Below, one piece after another: positions 6,568-13,044 of a stretch of DNA of 16,120 nucleotides (position 1 is the first letter of the stretch; every line of letters begins with the position of its first letter). A model generated the notes under the pieces. It was not told where the DNA came from. It saw nothing but the letters and a program-made list of their open reading frames with translations, and did no database searches. Source of the stretch: Oscillospiraceae bacterium (GTDB taxonomy: Bacteria > Bacillota > Clostridia > Oscillospirales > CAG-272); contig SVRB01000021.1 of NCBI GenBank assembly GCA_015065045.1, positions 1 through 16,120 of the forward strand. The letters run 5' to 3'. A program made the translations under genes and the position numbers.

Positions 6568-8706
6568 TTACACCAGTCTCATATCGGTCTTTCGTGTGAT
6601 TATATCCACGTTTTCAATGAGTACCTCAACTTCCATGCCGAGCGTGAATTTATCTACTCCGTTTGACAATGAATAGCTTCTCTCGTCAAAGTCATAATAT
6701 CCGTTAAGTGATGATATCGGAACAAGTCCCTCGCACGTGTTGTCAAGCTCAACAAAGAAGCCGAATGACGTAACGCTTGTAATGATGCCCTTGAACGTTT
6801 GTCCGATAAAATTCAGCATATAAACAGACTTATAGAGGTCTTCGATGTCTCTTTCAGCCATTTGCGCTTTAATTTCGTTCTCGCTTGAATTTATAGCCGC
6901 TTTAGTTGCGAATGCAGTATATCTGCCTACGTTTCTGCTGTCTATTTCACCCTTTAGAACCTTTTTGATGATTCTGTGAGTAGCAAGGTCGGGATAACGT
7001 CTTATGGGCGACGTAAAGTGGCAGTATTTATCGATCGCAAGTCCAAAGTGAGCCTGACAGCCTGATGAATAACGGGCTTTCATAAGAGAACGGAGAAGTA
7101 TTTTTGACAATACTCCGTCAAGTCCTTTTTCTTTTGCCTCAGTCAATACCTTTCTCAGCGCTGTCGGGTGGAGTGTCTTTGTATGCAATACAGATGTGTT
7201 CAATCCCAGATTATAGGCAAACATATCGAATGCCTTTATTTTCTCGGGATCAGGGTTTTCGTGTATACGGTAAACGCAGGGCATATCGCGCCACGACAGC
7301 CAGTTTGCAACACCTTCGTTCGCGCAAAGCATAAACTGCTCGATAAGCATTTCGGTAATACCGCGCTCGATTTTTATAATATCGGTCGGCTCGTTGTACT
7401 CGTTTACAATAATCTTAGCTTCGGTCGTCTCGATGTCAAGCGCGCCTCTCTTTGCGCTCTTTTTGTCGAGTATTCTGTATAGCTCGAGCATCAAGGGCAG
7501 AGTATCGCTTGTGATATGTTTATATTTATCGTAATATTCAGACTGTTTTTCTTTTTCGATAACGTCATTAAGCTCGGAGTATACACCCCTAACCTTTGAG
7601 TTTATTATGCTTTCTTTTACGTCAACGTCGGTAATCTCGCCGTTCTTGTCAAGACTTACGAATGCAGAGAGTGTATATCTGTCAACACCTGCGTTAAGTG
7701 AGCAAATTCCGTTTGACAGGGCTTTAGGCAGCATAGGTACGACCTTGTCTGCAAAATAAACGCTTGTTCCGCGAACGAAAGCTTCCTCGTCGAGTGCCGA
7801 ATCCTCTGTTACGTAATGAGAAACATCGGCTATGTGAACACCGAGAATATATCCGTCATCGGTTCTTTCTACAGAAATAGCATCGTCAAGGTCCTTGGCG
7901 TCCTTTCCGTCGATGGTAAAGATGGTTTTATCTCGCAAATCAAGTCTGCCGTCAGGTAATATTTCCGACTCTGACAGCTTATCTGCGCTCTCAAGCACGT
8001 CTTTTGGGAATAGTGTTTTTATGTTGTGGCTGTGTAATACGGCATTATAGTTTGCAAGCAACGAATCGCTTTCGCCGAATACTGCTGTTATCTTTCCGCG
8101 ACACGCATATTTTACTGACGGATAACGCAAGATCTCAACCTCAACCTTGTCTCCGATATCAGCGTCTGACAGATCCTCGCGGTTTATCAATACGTCAAAA
8201 TTAAATTTCTTGTTGTCGGGAACAACGTAAAATACGGGTCTTGTTTTCTTTTTGCCCCTTGAAAGTAAGAGTGTACCTGTCAAGGTTTTTGCGGTATGGG
8301 AGATTATTTTTATAACCTTTCCCTCATCACTTTGACCCTGCGACCCTCTGTATTTCTGAGGGGTAAGATTTACAAGAACGATGTCTCCGTCGATAGCATC
8401 AAAGGTATTGTCTCTCGGTATAAAAATATCGCGTTCTTTTACTGCTTTACCATCGGGAGTAACAAATCCGAAGCCTCTTGCTGATGCTCGGAACGTGCCC
8501 CTTACAAAGCCGGAAAATCTTGTTGCGATAACCTTACCCTTTTTTGTGTAAACGATTTCTCCTGCTTCTTCGAGCTTTGCGAGAGCTTTGTAAAAAGCAT
8601 CGTATTCATTGGTTTCATCACCGCAGATTATAGAGTAAAGCTCATAAGGCTTGTATGATGTGTCCTCTTGGTTTAAATATTCTTTAATTCTTTCAGTTAA
8701 TTCCAT
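6568..8706 (-). CDS. rnr: Ribonuclease R
   Basis: Processive 3'-to-5' exoribonuclease that degrades structured RNA, rRNA fragments and tmRNA-tagged messages. The 712-residue protein has the full architecture: an N-terminal winged-helix region (1-60), two cold-shock/OB domains (about 65-215), the RNB catalytic domain (about 255-590) and a C-terminal S1 domain (about 625-712). The metal-binding motif IDGKDAKDLDDA gives D266, D272, D274 and D275, aligning with E. coli RNase R D272/D278/D280/D281 (from memory). YSSGCQAHFGLAIDKYCHFTSPIRRYPDL-type sequence closes the RNB domain. The start is supported by CGGAGAA 6-7 bases upstream. It follows secG by 63 bases, the usual Firmicutes secG-rnr order; the smpB gene that often comes next is absent here. 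Confidence 0.96.
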   Translation of the reverse strand: MELTERIKEYLNQEDTSYKPYELYSIICGDETNEYDAFYKALAKLEEAGEIVYTKKGKVIATRFSGFVRGTFRASARGFGFVTPDGKAVKERDIFIPRDNTFDAIDGDIVLVNLTPQKYRGSQGQSDEGKVIKIISHTAKTLTGTLLLSRGKKKTRPVFYVVPDNKKFNFDVLINREDLSDADIGDKVEVEILRYPSVKYACRGKITAVFGESDSLLANYNAVLHSHNIKTLFPKDVLESADKLSESEILPDGRLDLRDKTIFTIDGKDAKDLDDAISVERTDDGYILGVHIADVSHYVTEDSALDEEAFVRGTSVYFADKVVPMLPKALSNGICSLNAGVDRYTLSAFVSLDKNGEITDVDVKESIINSKVRGVYSELNDVIEKEKQSEYYDKYKHITSDTLPLMLELYRILDKKSAKRGALDIETTEAKIIVNEYNEPTDIIKIERGITEMLIEQFMLCANEGVANWLSWRDMPCVYRIHENPDPEKIKAFDMFAYNLGLNTSVLHTKTLHPTALRKVLTEAKEKGLDGVLSKILLRSLMKARYSSGCQAHFGLAIDKYCHFTSPIRRYPDLATHRIIKKVLKGEIDSRNVGRYTAFATKAAINSSENEIKAQMAERDIEDLYKSVYMLNFIGQTFKGIITSVTSFGFFVELDNTCEGLVPISSLNGYYDFDERSYSLSNGVDKFTLGMEVEVLIENVDIITRKTDMRLV

Positions 8707-8728
8707 TTATTTCTCCGAATAATAAATA

Positions 8729-8754
8729 ATCCGCCTTGATTAAATAAGGCGGAT
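8729..8754 (-). terminator. Hairpin between secG and rnr
   Basis: ATCCGCCTT (8729-8737) and AAGGCGGAT (8746-8754) form a 9-bp perfect stem with an 8-base loop. On the minus strand it is followed by TATTTATTATT, a poor T tract, so it may be a leaky terminator or an RNA-stability element that lowers rnr relative to secG. It ends 22 bases before the rnr start. Confidence 0.5.
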
Positions 8755-8769
8755 AAGTGTTTTTAATAA

Positions 8770-9177
8770 TTATGCAGCTGTTGTTCCTGAGTCTGTTGTA
8801 GAATCAGTAGTGTCAGAGCTTGTTGTAGAATCTGTTGTATTTTCGGGCTTGTTTTCTTCTGTTTCTTTAACTGTTGTAGTAACATCCTTGTTCTGATCAA
8901 AGTAGTCGTCAGCCTGGTTAGAAACGTCGGGCTGCTTAATGTAGATAACCAAAACGATTACAACGAAGATAATACCGATAACAGTTGTAAGCTTTGCGAG
9001 AGTTTTTTCGAATGACTTGCCTTTTGTTTTTCCAAAGAATGTATCTGCGGTTCCGCCACCGACAGCGCCCATACCCTTTGATTTACCCTGCTGCATAAGA
9101 ACAGCGATAATAATAAATACAGCAGCTACTAAAAGTATGCCACCTAATACGTAATCAAATACACCCAACTTCATCAT
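8770..9177 (-). CDS. secG: Protein translocase subunit SecG with a long Ser/Thr tail
   Basis: SecG is the small accessory subunit of the SecYEG channel. Visible are two TM helices (about 7-27 and 61-82), the intervening conserved cytoplasmic loop with MQQGKSKGMGAVGGG (about 28-42) and FFGKTKGKSFEKTLAKLT (about 47-64), all classic SecG. Typical SecG is about 75-80 residues; this one has 135, with an extra hydrophilic tail (about 85-135) ending in an almost pure Thr/Ser/Asp/Glu region made of short TTDS-like repeats. By topology the tail should be on the outer face. The first of two adjacent ATG codons is kept because GGAGG (9193-9189) is 11 bases away from it and 14 from the second. Transcribed from the promoter at 9250-9278, with rnr downstream. 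Confidence 0.93.
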   Translation of the reverse strand: MMKLGVFDYVLGGILLVAAVFIIIAVLMQQGKSKGMGAVGGGTADTFFGKTKGKSFEKTLAKLTTVIGIIFVVIVLVIYIKQPDVSNQADDYFDQNKDVTTTVKETEENKPENTTDSTTSSDTTDSTTDSGTTAA

Positions 9178-9249
9178 TTATAATATAACCTCCGATTAGA
9201 TAAAATCATTTTATACTAAATTTCAATATACATTTTTGCACATACGGAT

Positions 9250-9278
9250 ATAATACCACAAAAAACCTCTAATTGCAA
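9250..9278 (-). promoter_or_regulatory. SigmaA promoter of secG-rnr
   Basis: On the minus strand TTGCAA (9278-9273), a 17-base spacer and TATTAT (9255-9250), preceded by TGG (extended -10). Predicted start near 9243, giving a leader of about 65 bases before secG. Confidence 0.6.
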
Positions 9279-9332
9279 TAGTATTTTCAACTTTTTTTGC
9301 CAATTTACAGATTTTTTGGAAGTGTAAAAAAG

Positions 9333-11006
9333 TTATACGTTCATAACCAACGGCAAAATCATAGGTTTTCTGTTTGTTTTTTCAACAAGATATCTGCTTA
9401 CGCGGTCTTTAACGCGGCTTTTCATCTGCGTCCAGTCGGTAATATCGTCCTCAAGGCAATCCCAAAGAGCATCGGTTGCAATTTCTTTTACAGTATCAAG
9501 AAGCTCCTCGGATTCTCTTACGTAAACGAATCCTCTTGAAATGATATCGGGACCGGATATAATAGAGCGTTCTTCTATATCTACCGTTGCCACAACAACG
9601 ATAAGACCGTCGAGCGCAAGATGTCTTCTGTCGCGCAAAACGATATTTCCGACGTCGCCGACACCGTATCCGTCAACAAGCACTCTGCCTGAGGGTACTG
9701 TTCCGTTAAAGCGCATTCCTTTTTTATCAATTTCAATAACCTTACCGATATCGCTTACCAAAATATTTTCGGAAGGCATACCCATCTGCAGAGCAAGATC
9801 TCTGTGCTGCATGAGGTGTCTGCATTCGCCGTGGATGGGAATGAAGTACTTAGGCTTGGTCAATGCGTGCATAAGCTTTAATTCTTCCTGACAGCCGTGT
9901 CCTGAAACGTGCACTTCAACAAGGTTGTCCTTAAATACCGAAACGCCCTTTTTCATCAGCTCGTTTATAATTTTATTTACAAGCTTTTCGTTTCCGGGGA
10001 TAGGATGCGCACTTATAACAACAAGGTCGCTTGAATTTAATTCTACCTTATCGTGATCGGAAAACGCCATTCTGTAAAGTGCTGACATAGGTTCGCCCTG
10101 ACTTCCCGTTGTTACGAGAGTTAGCTGATCGGGGCGGTATCTTTTTATTTCATTTATATCGATAAGAGTGCCTTCGGGGATATTCATATATCCAAGCTCG
10201 TTTGCAGCTCGAACAATATTTTGCATACTTCTGCCGAGCACGGCAACCTTACGGTTATATTTTTCGCTTGTGTTTATGATCTGCTGAACGCGGTGTACGT
10301 TAGATGAGAACGTTGCGACTACGATTCTTTTATCGGTGTGGTGCATAAATATGTTCTCAAGAGATGCGCCGACTGTTTTTTCAGACATTGTGTATCCGGG
10401 AATTTCCGCGTTAGTTGATTCGCACATAAGCAGGGTAACACCCTTTTGTCCAAGCTCGCCGAGTCTTGTAATATCCATCATATCGCCGTCAACGGGGGTA
10501 AGGTCAAGCTTAAAGTCACCCGAGTGTATAACCATACCGAGAGGCGTTTTTATAGCAAGACAGCAAGCATCGGCTATGGAGTGGTTCACGTGGATAAATT
10601 CAACGCTGAATGCACCTGCTTTAACCACATCACCGGGGTTTACGCAAATCAGCTGCGGGTCAACGTCAAGCACGTGCTCTGTCAGTTTGTTTTCTATAAT
10701 ACCTAAAGTGAGCTTAGTTCCGTAAATGGGGGGATTTATTGAGCGCAATACGTAGGGAATAGCTCCTATATGGTCTTCGTGACCGTGTGTGAGAAATATA
10801 CCTCTGATCTTTGAGCTGTTTTTTTCAAGATATGATATATCGGGGATAACGAGGTCAACACCCAACATTTCGTTGTCGGGAAATCCAAGACCGCAGTCAA
10901 CTATGATTATGTCATCCTGATATTCAAAAACAGTAATATTTTTGCCAACCTCGTTAAGTCCTCCAAGACTTATTACGCGGAGCTTTGCGTTATTCTTTTT
11001 CGCCAT
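9333..11006 (-). CDS. rnj: Ribonuclease J
   Basis: RNase J is the 5'-to-3' exonuclease/endonuclease of Firmicutes mRNA decay and rRNA maturation. The 557-residue length is standard. The metallo-beta-lactamase core carries THGHEDHIGA (H74, H76, D78, H79 bind zinc), a HVNHSIADAC region (about 137-146), and GDFKLD. The beta-CASP insert has CESTNAE (about 195-201), TGSQGEPMSAL (about 301-311) and SAHPIPGNE (about 336-344). The C-terminal part shows HGECRHL (zinc His) and GRVLVDGYGVGDVG. AGGAAGG lies upstream of the ATG. Only one copy is seen here; whether the genome has a second (rnjB) is unknown. It is preceded by an unusually structured leader with a terminator-like hairpin, suggesting control of its own transcript. 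Confidence 0.96.
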   Translation of the reverse strand: MAKKNNAKLRVISLGGLNEVGKNITVFEYQDDIIIVDCGLGFPDNEMLGVDLVIPDISYLEKNSSKIRGIFLTHGHEDHIGAIPYVLRSINPPIYGTKLTLGIIENKLTEHVLDVDPQLICVNPGDVVKAGAFSVEFIHVNHSIADACCLAIKTPLGMVIHSGDFKLDLTPVDGDMMDITRLGELGQKGVTLLMCESTNAEIPGYTMSEKTVGASLENIFMHHTDKRIVVATFSSNVHRVQQIINTSEKYNRKVAVLGRSMQNIVRAANELGYMNIPEGTLIDINEIKRYRPDQLTLVTTGSQGEPMSALYRMAFSDHDKVELNSSDLVVISAHPIPGNEKLVNKIINELMKKGVSVFKDNLVEVHVSGHGCQEELKLMHALTKPKYFIPIHGECRHLMQHRDLALQMGMPSENILVSDIGKVIEIDKKGMRFNGTVPSGRVLVDGYGVGDVGNIVLRDRRHLALDGLIVVVATVDIEERSIISGPDIISRGFVYVRESEELLDTVKEIATDALWDCLEDDITDWTQMKSRVKDRVSRYLVEKTNRKPMILPLVMNV

Positions 11007-11030
11007 AGAAAGTCCTTCCTGATTTTAAAA

Positions 11031-11058
11031 TTTATAAAAAAACAAAACGAAAAGACAA
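11031..11058 (-). promoter_or_regulatory. Possible leader-proximal promoter of rnj
   Basis: On the minus strand TTGTCT (11058-11053), a 16-base spacer and TATAAA (11036-11031). It overlaps the 3' arm of the terminator-like hairpin. If used, it would bypass the structured leader. The match is moderate and the surrounding T-rich sequence makes chance matches likely. Confidence 0.3.
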
Positions 11059-11081
11059 AGCATGTAAAAAAACACGCTTTG
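11056..11081 (-). terminator. Terminator-like hairpin in the rnj leader
   Basis: On the minus strand CAAAGCGTGT (11081-11072) pairs with ACATGCTTTG (11065-11056), 10 pairs with one G-U, around a T6 loop. T-rich sequence (TCTTTTCGTTTTG) follows. It can end transcripts of the 11260 gene or act as an attenuator in front of rnj. The 3' arm includes ATGCTT (11063-11058), a repeat of the closing arm of the upstream junction. Confidence 0.55.
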
Positions 11082-11094
11082 CTGGGGATGTATC

Positions 11095-11168
11095 ATAAGC
11101 ATAAACGTCGTGCCAGGCGGTCGGCATTTTCTTTTTTGCAAAACAAAAAATAGACGTCTGATGCTTAT
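11095..11168 (-). ncRNA. Candidate structured leader RNA (three-way junction) upstream of rnj
   Basis: On the minus strand ATAAGCAT (11168-11161) pairs with ATGCTTAT (11102-11095), and ACGTC (11109-11105 on the plus strand) pairs with GACGT (11153-11157), separated from the outer helix by a 3x2 internal loop. Inside are two hairpins: an A/U-rich one at 11151-11126 with a GC-centred loop, and a 4-bp TGCC/GGCA stem at 11126-11111 with loop GACCGCCT. The result is a three-way junction about 24 bases after the predicted start and followed by a terminator-like hairpin. No known riboswitch class is recognised. A small palindromic mobile-type repeat is the main alternative. Confidence 0.4.
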
Positions 11169-11198
11169 TTTTTTAAAACGTACAATATAACTGCCGAT

Positions 11199-11207
11199 AT
11201 TATACCA
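11199..11207 (-). promoter_or_regulatory. Extended -10 promoter for the rnj leader
   Basis: On the minus strand TGG directly precedes a perfect TATAAT (11204-11199). No good -35 stands 17 bases upstream, as is common for extended -10 promoters. Predicted start near 11192 would give rnj a leader of about 186 bases containing both structured elements. Confidence 0.5.
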
Positions 11208-11259
11208 AATATATATGAATAAACTATGACGATATAAAAAATTGTATTACATTCGAATT

Positions 11260-11544
11260 TTATTTTATCGTCAAAAACAGGGCGGTGCATAGTACAAAAG
11301 AAAGGAAAGCGCCGCTGAGAAAACAGATAAAACCATTTTTGCCCCGCGATTTTTCTTTTGGTTTTGTTTCTTCATAAAAATATCCGCCGAGAATGTGTGT
11401 TTTTAAAATTCGGTTTGCCTCTCTGACCATCTCCGATTCTTTTATATCGGAGATATTGTCTTTGAGAATGAAATAAGCCTCTTCAAAAATGCAGTTTTTC
11501 TGATTTTTTAAAACGATTGCCTTTTTTTGTGTTCCAGTATACAT
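11260..11544 (-). CDS. Small conserved-looking protein with a C-terminal TM anchor
   Basis: The family is not named with confidence. The 94-residue protein starts with a short beta-like stretch (KKAIVLKNQ), then an acidic helix pair (FEEAYFILKDN and ESEMVREANRIL, about 20-50), a Lys/Glu linker (59-70), and one C-terminal hydrophobic helix (about 71-92), so it is probably tail-anchored with most of it in the cytoplasm. A strong ribosome site (GAGGTG, 6 bases before the ATG) and a clean frame support it as real. It is divergent from spoIIR, sharing a 139-base upstream region with an 8-bp dyad, which hints at sporulation-linked or shared control, but nothing in the protein proves that. Confidence 0.72.
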   Translation of the reverse strand: MYTGTQKKAIVLKNQKNCIFEEAYFILKDNISDIKESEMVREANRILKTHILGGYFYEETKPKEKSRGKNGFICFLSGAFLSFVLCTALFLTIK

Positions 11545-11586
11545 ATTTTCACCTCAAAAATAAAATTTTGTTTTTCTTTGTAAATA

Positions 11587-11611
11587 TATTTTCCGTAAGA
11601 ATTGGAAAATA
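11587..11611. promoter_or_regulatory. Dyad between the 11260 gene and spoIIR (candidate operator)
   Basis: TATTTTCC (11587-11594) and GGAAAATA (11604-11611) are a perfect 8-bp inverted repeat separated by 9 bases, in the divergent intergenic region. There is no T tract, so it is not a terminator. ATATA at 11584 followed 15 bases later by GGAAAATAAT partly resembles a SigmaF promoter, the sigma expected for spoIIR, but one conserved -10 position fails. Confidence 0.35.
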
Positions 11612-11683
11612 ATCACAGAGAAAGAAAAAATATTTTGAATAAAACCAAATGGATTGTCAATAATCAAAGTGGTGGTGAAAATA

Positions 11684-12298
11684 ATGAAAAATAAAATTCA
11701 AACAAAAATTACATTCTGTGTTTGTGTGGTCTTACTTATGCTCATTATGCCGTTTCTTCCCGTGCAAGGAGAGGGTGAAATTTATGACAACACCCTGAGG
11801 CTTCACGTATTGGCGAATTCGGACAGTGAGGAAGACCAGAGCTTAAAGCTTTTGGTTCGCGATGCTATTGTAAAGGAAGCTGACAGCTTGGCAAGTGATT
11901 GCAAGGACGTTATGAGCGCAAAGAAAATATACTCTGAAAATCTCGGGGTGTTTAAGAGCACTGCCGAAAGAGTTATTGCCGAGCAGGGTTATGATTATGA
12001 AGTCAGCGTAACCTTTGACGAGGAGTATTATCCCGAAAGACAATATGAGTCGGTAAGGCTGCCGTCGGGAAGATATACTTCTTTGAAGATCAACATAGGA
12101 GAGAGTGTAGGTCAAAACTGGTGGTGCGTGTTGTTTCCTCCGTTATGCGTAGAAGCGGCTGAGGCAGAGGAAGAGTTTATACAGACAGGGTTTACACCAA
12201 ACCAGATAAAAGTGTTGACAGACTCGGAAACTCCCAAATACGTGATAAGATTCCGTATACTTGAGTGGGCGGAAGAGCTTTTTGAAAAATTCAGATAA
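11684..12298 (+). CDS. spoIIR: Stage II sporulation protein R
   Basis: SpoIIR is made in the forespore under SigmaF, secreted into the intermembrane space, and triggers SpoIIGA in the mother-cell membrane to process pro-SigmaE. The 204-residue protein has an N-terminal signal or anchor segment (about 8-26), then the family hallmarks TLRLHVLANSDSEEDQSLK (about 36-54) and VRDA, and GQNWWCVLFPPLC (about 139-151), which are diagnostic. The C-terminus ends in a short charged helix. The ATG at 11684 is chosen: GGTGGTG precedes it by 6 bases, while an upstream TTG at 11654 in the same frame lacks a ribosome site. Its stop is one base from the stop of the convergent sigE, with no terminator between. 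Confidence 0.95.
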   Translation: MKNKIQTKITFCVCVVLLMLIMPFLPVQGEGEIYDNTLRLHVLANSDSEEDQSLKLLVRDAIVKEADSLASDCKDVMSAKKIYSENLGVFKSTAERVIAEQGYDYEVSVTFDEEYYPERQYESVRLPSGRYTSLKINIGESVGQNWWCVLFPPLCVEAAEAEEEFIQTGFTPNQIKVLTDSETPKYVIRFRILEWAEELFEKFR

Positions 12299-12299
12299 G

Positions 12300-13010
12300 C
12301 TATATTTTGTTGCCGATATTGTGCTTGAGCTTTGAAATTATACGTTTTTCGAGACGGGAAATGTACGATTGAGAAATGCCGAGCATATCGGCAACTTCTT
12401 TTTGTGTTTTTTCTTTGCCTGTGTTGAGCCCGAATCTTAAAGTGATTATAAGTCTATCTCTGTCGTTAAGTTCGGAAATGGCTTTTTTAACTGTTTTTCT
12501 GTCTTCGTCTATTTCAAGGTCGCTGTAAACCGAGTCGCCGTCGCTTCCCAAGATGTCGGAAAGAAGAAGCTCGTTTCCGTCCCAATCAACGTTGATGGGT
12601 TCGTCTATAGATATTTCGCATTTTTGGTTGCTGCTTTTTCTGATGTACATAAGAATTTCGTTTTCTATACAACGGGAAGCGTACGTTGCGAGCTTTATGT
12701 TTTTTGAGGGGTTAAACGTATTGATAGCTTTTATAAGACCTATTGTTCCTATGGAGATAAGGTCTTCTATTCCAATTCCCGTATTTTCAAATTTTTTGGC
12801 TATATATACTACCAACCGGAGATTGTGCTCTACAAGAGTGTTTTTTGCATCAGAGTCGTTGTATTCAAGCTTTTTTAAACACTCGGTCTCTTCTTCGGTG
12901 TTTAGTGGAGGCGGAAGTGTTTCGGGGCCGTTTATGTAAAAAATACCGTCTTCTTTGGTTAAGAGCAGTTGCTTTGCTTTTTTTATGAGAGCAGAAAGAA
13001 AATTAAACAT
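12300..13010 (-). CDS. sigE: Sporulation sigma factor SigmaE (pro-form)
   Basis: First mother-cell-specific sigma factor. The 236-residue product closely follows Bacillus SigE: an amphipathic pro-sequence of about 24 residues, then FYINGPETLPPPL at the processing site (F-Y aligns with the Tyr27/Tyr28 of B. subtilis, from memory). Next come region 2 with FENTGIGIEDLISIGTIGLI and TFNPSKNIKLATYASRCIEN, the NVDWDGNELLLSDILG stretch, and region 4 with the helix-turn-helix TQKEVADMLGISQSYISRLEKRI. The ATG at 13010 is preferred to the GTG at 13019 because AAAGGTG sits 6 bases before it and would overlap the GTG. It follows spoIIGA by 34 bases, the standard spoIIG operon order. No sigG follows, unlike in many spore formers. 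Confidence 0.97.
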   Translation of the reverse strand: MFNFLSALIKKAKQLLLTKEDGIFYINGPETLPPPLNTEEETECLKKLEYNDSDAKNTLVEHNLRLVVYIAKKFENTGIGIEDLISIGTIGLIKAINTFNPSKNIKLATYASRCIENEILMYIRKSSNQKCEISIDEPINVDWDGNELLLSDILGSDGDSVYSDLEIDEDRKTVKKAISELNDRDRLIITLRFGLNTGKEKTQKEVADMLGISQSYISRLEKRIISKLKHNIGNKI

Positions 13011-13044
13011 ATTTTTCACCTTTTTGTTTTTGTAATGTAGAATT

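Noticed and set aside
9295..9345. Terminator after rnj
   Set aside because: GTTAT/ATAAC across the stop codon followed by six T is a 5-bp AT-rich stem, too weak to call.
9541..10725. Plus-strand frames of 80-130 codons opposite rnj
   Set aside because: They are antisense shadows of a strongly conserved gene, with Ser/Pro/Thr-rich composition and no ribosome sites.
11654..11683. Upstream TTG start for spoIIR
   Set aside because: No ribosome site precedes it, and it would add ten residues before a normal signal segment; the ATG at 11684 has GGTGGTG at proper distance.
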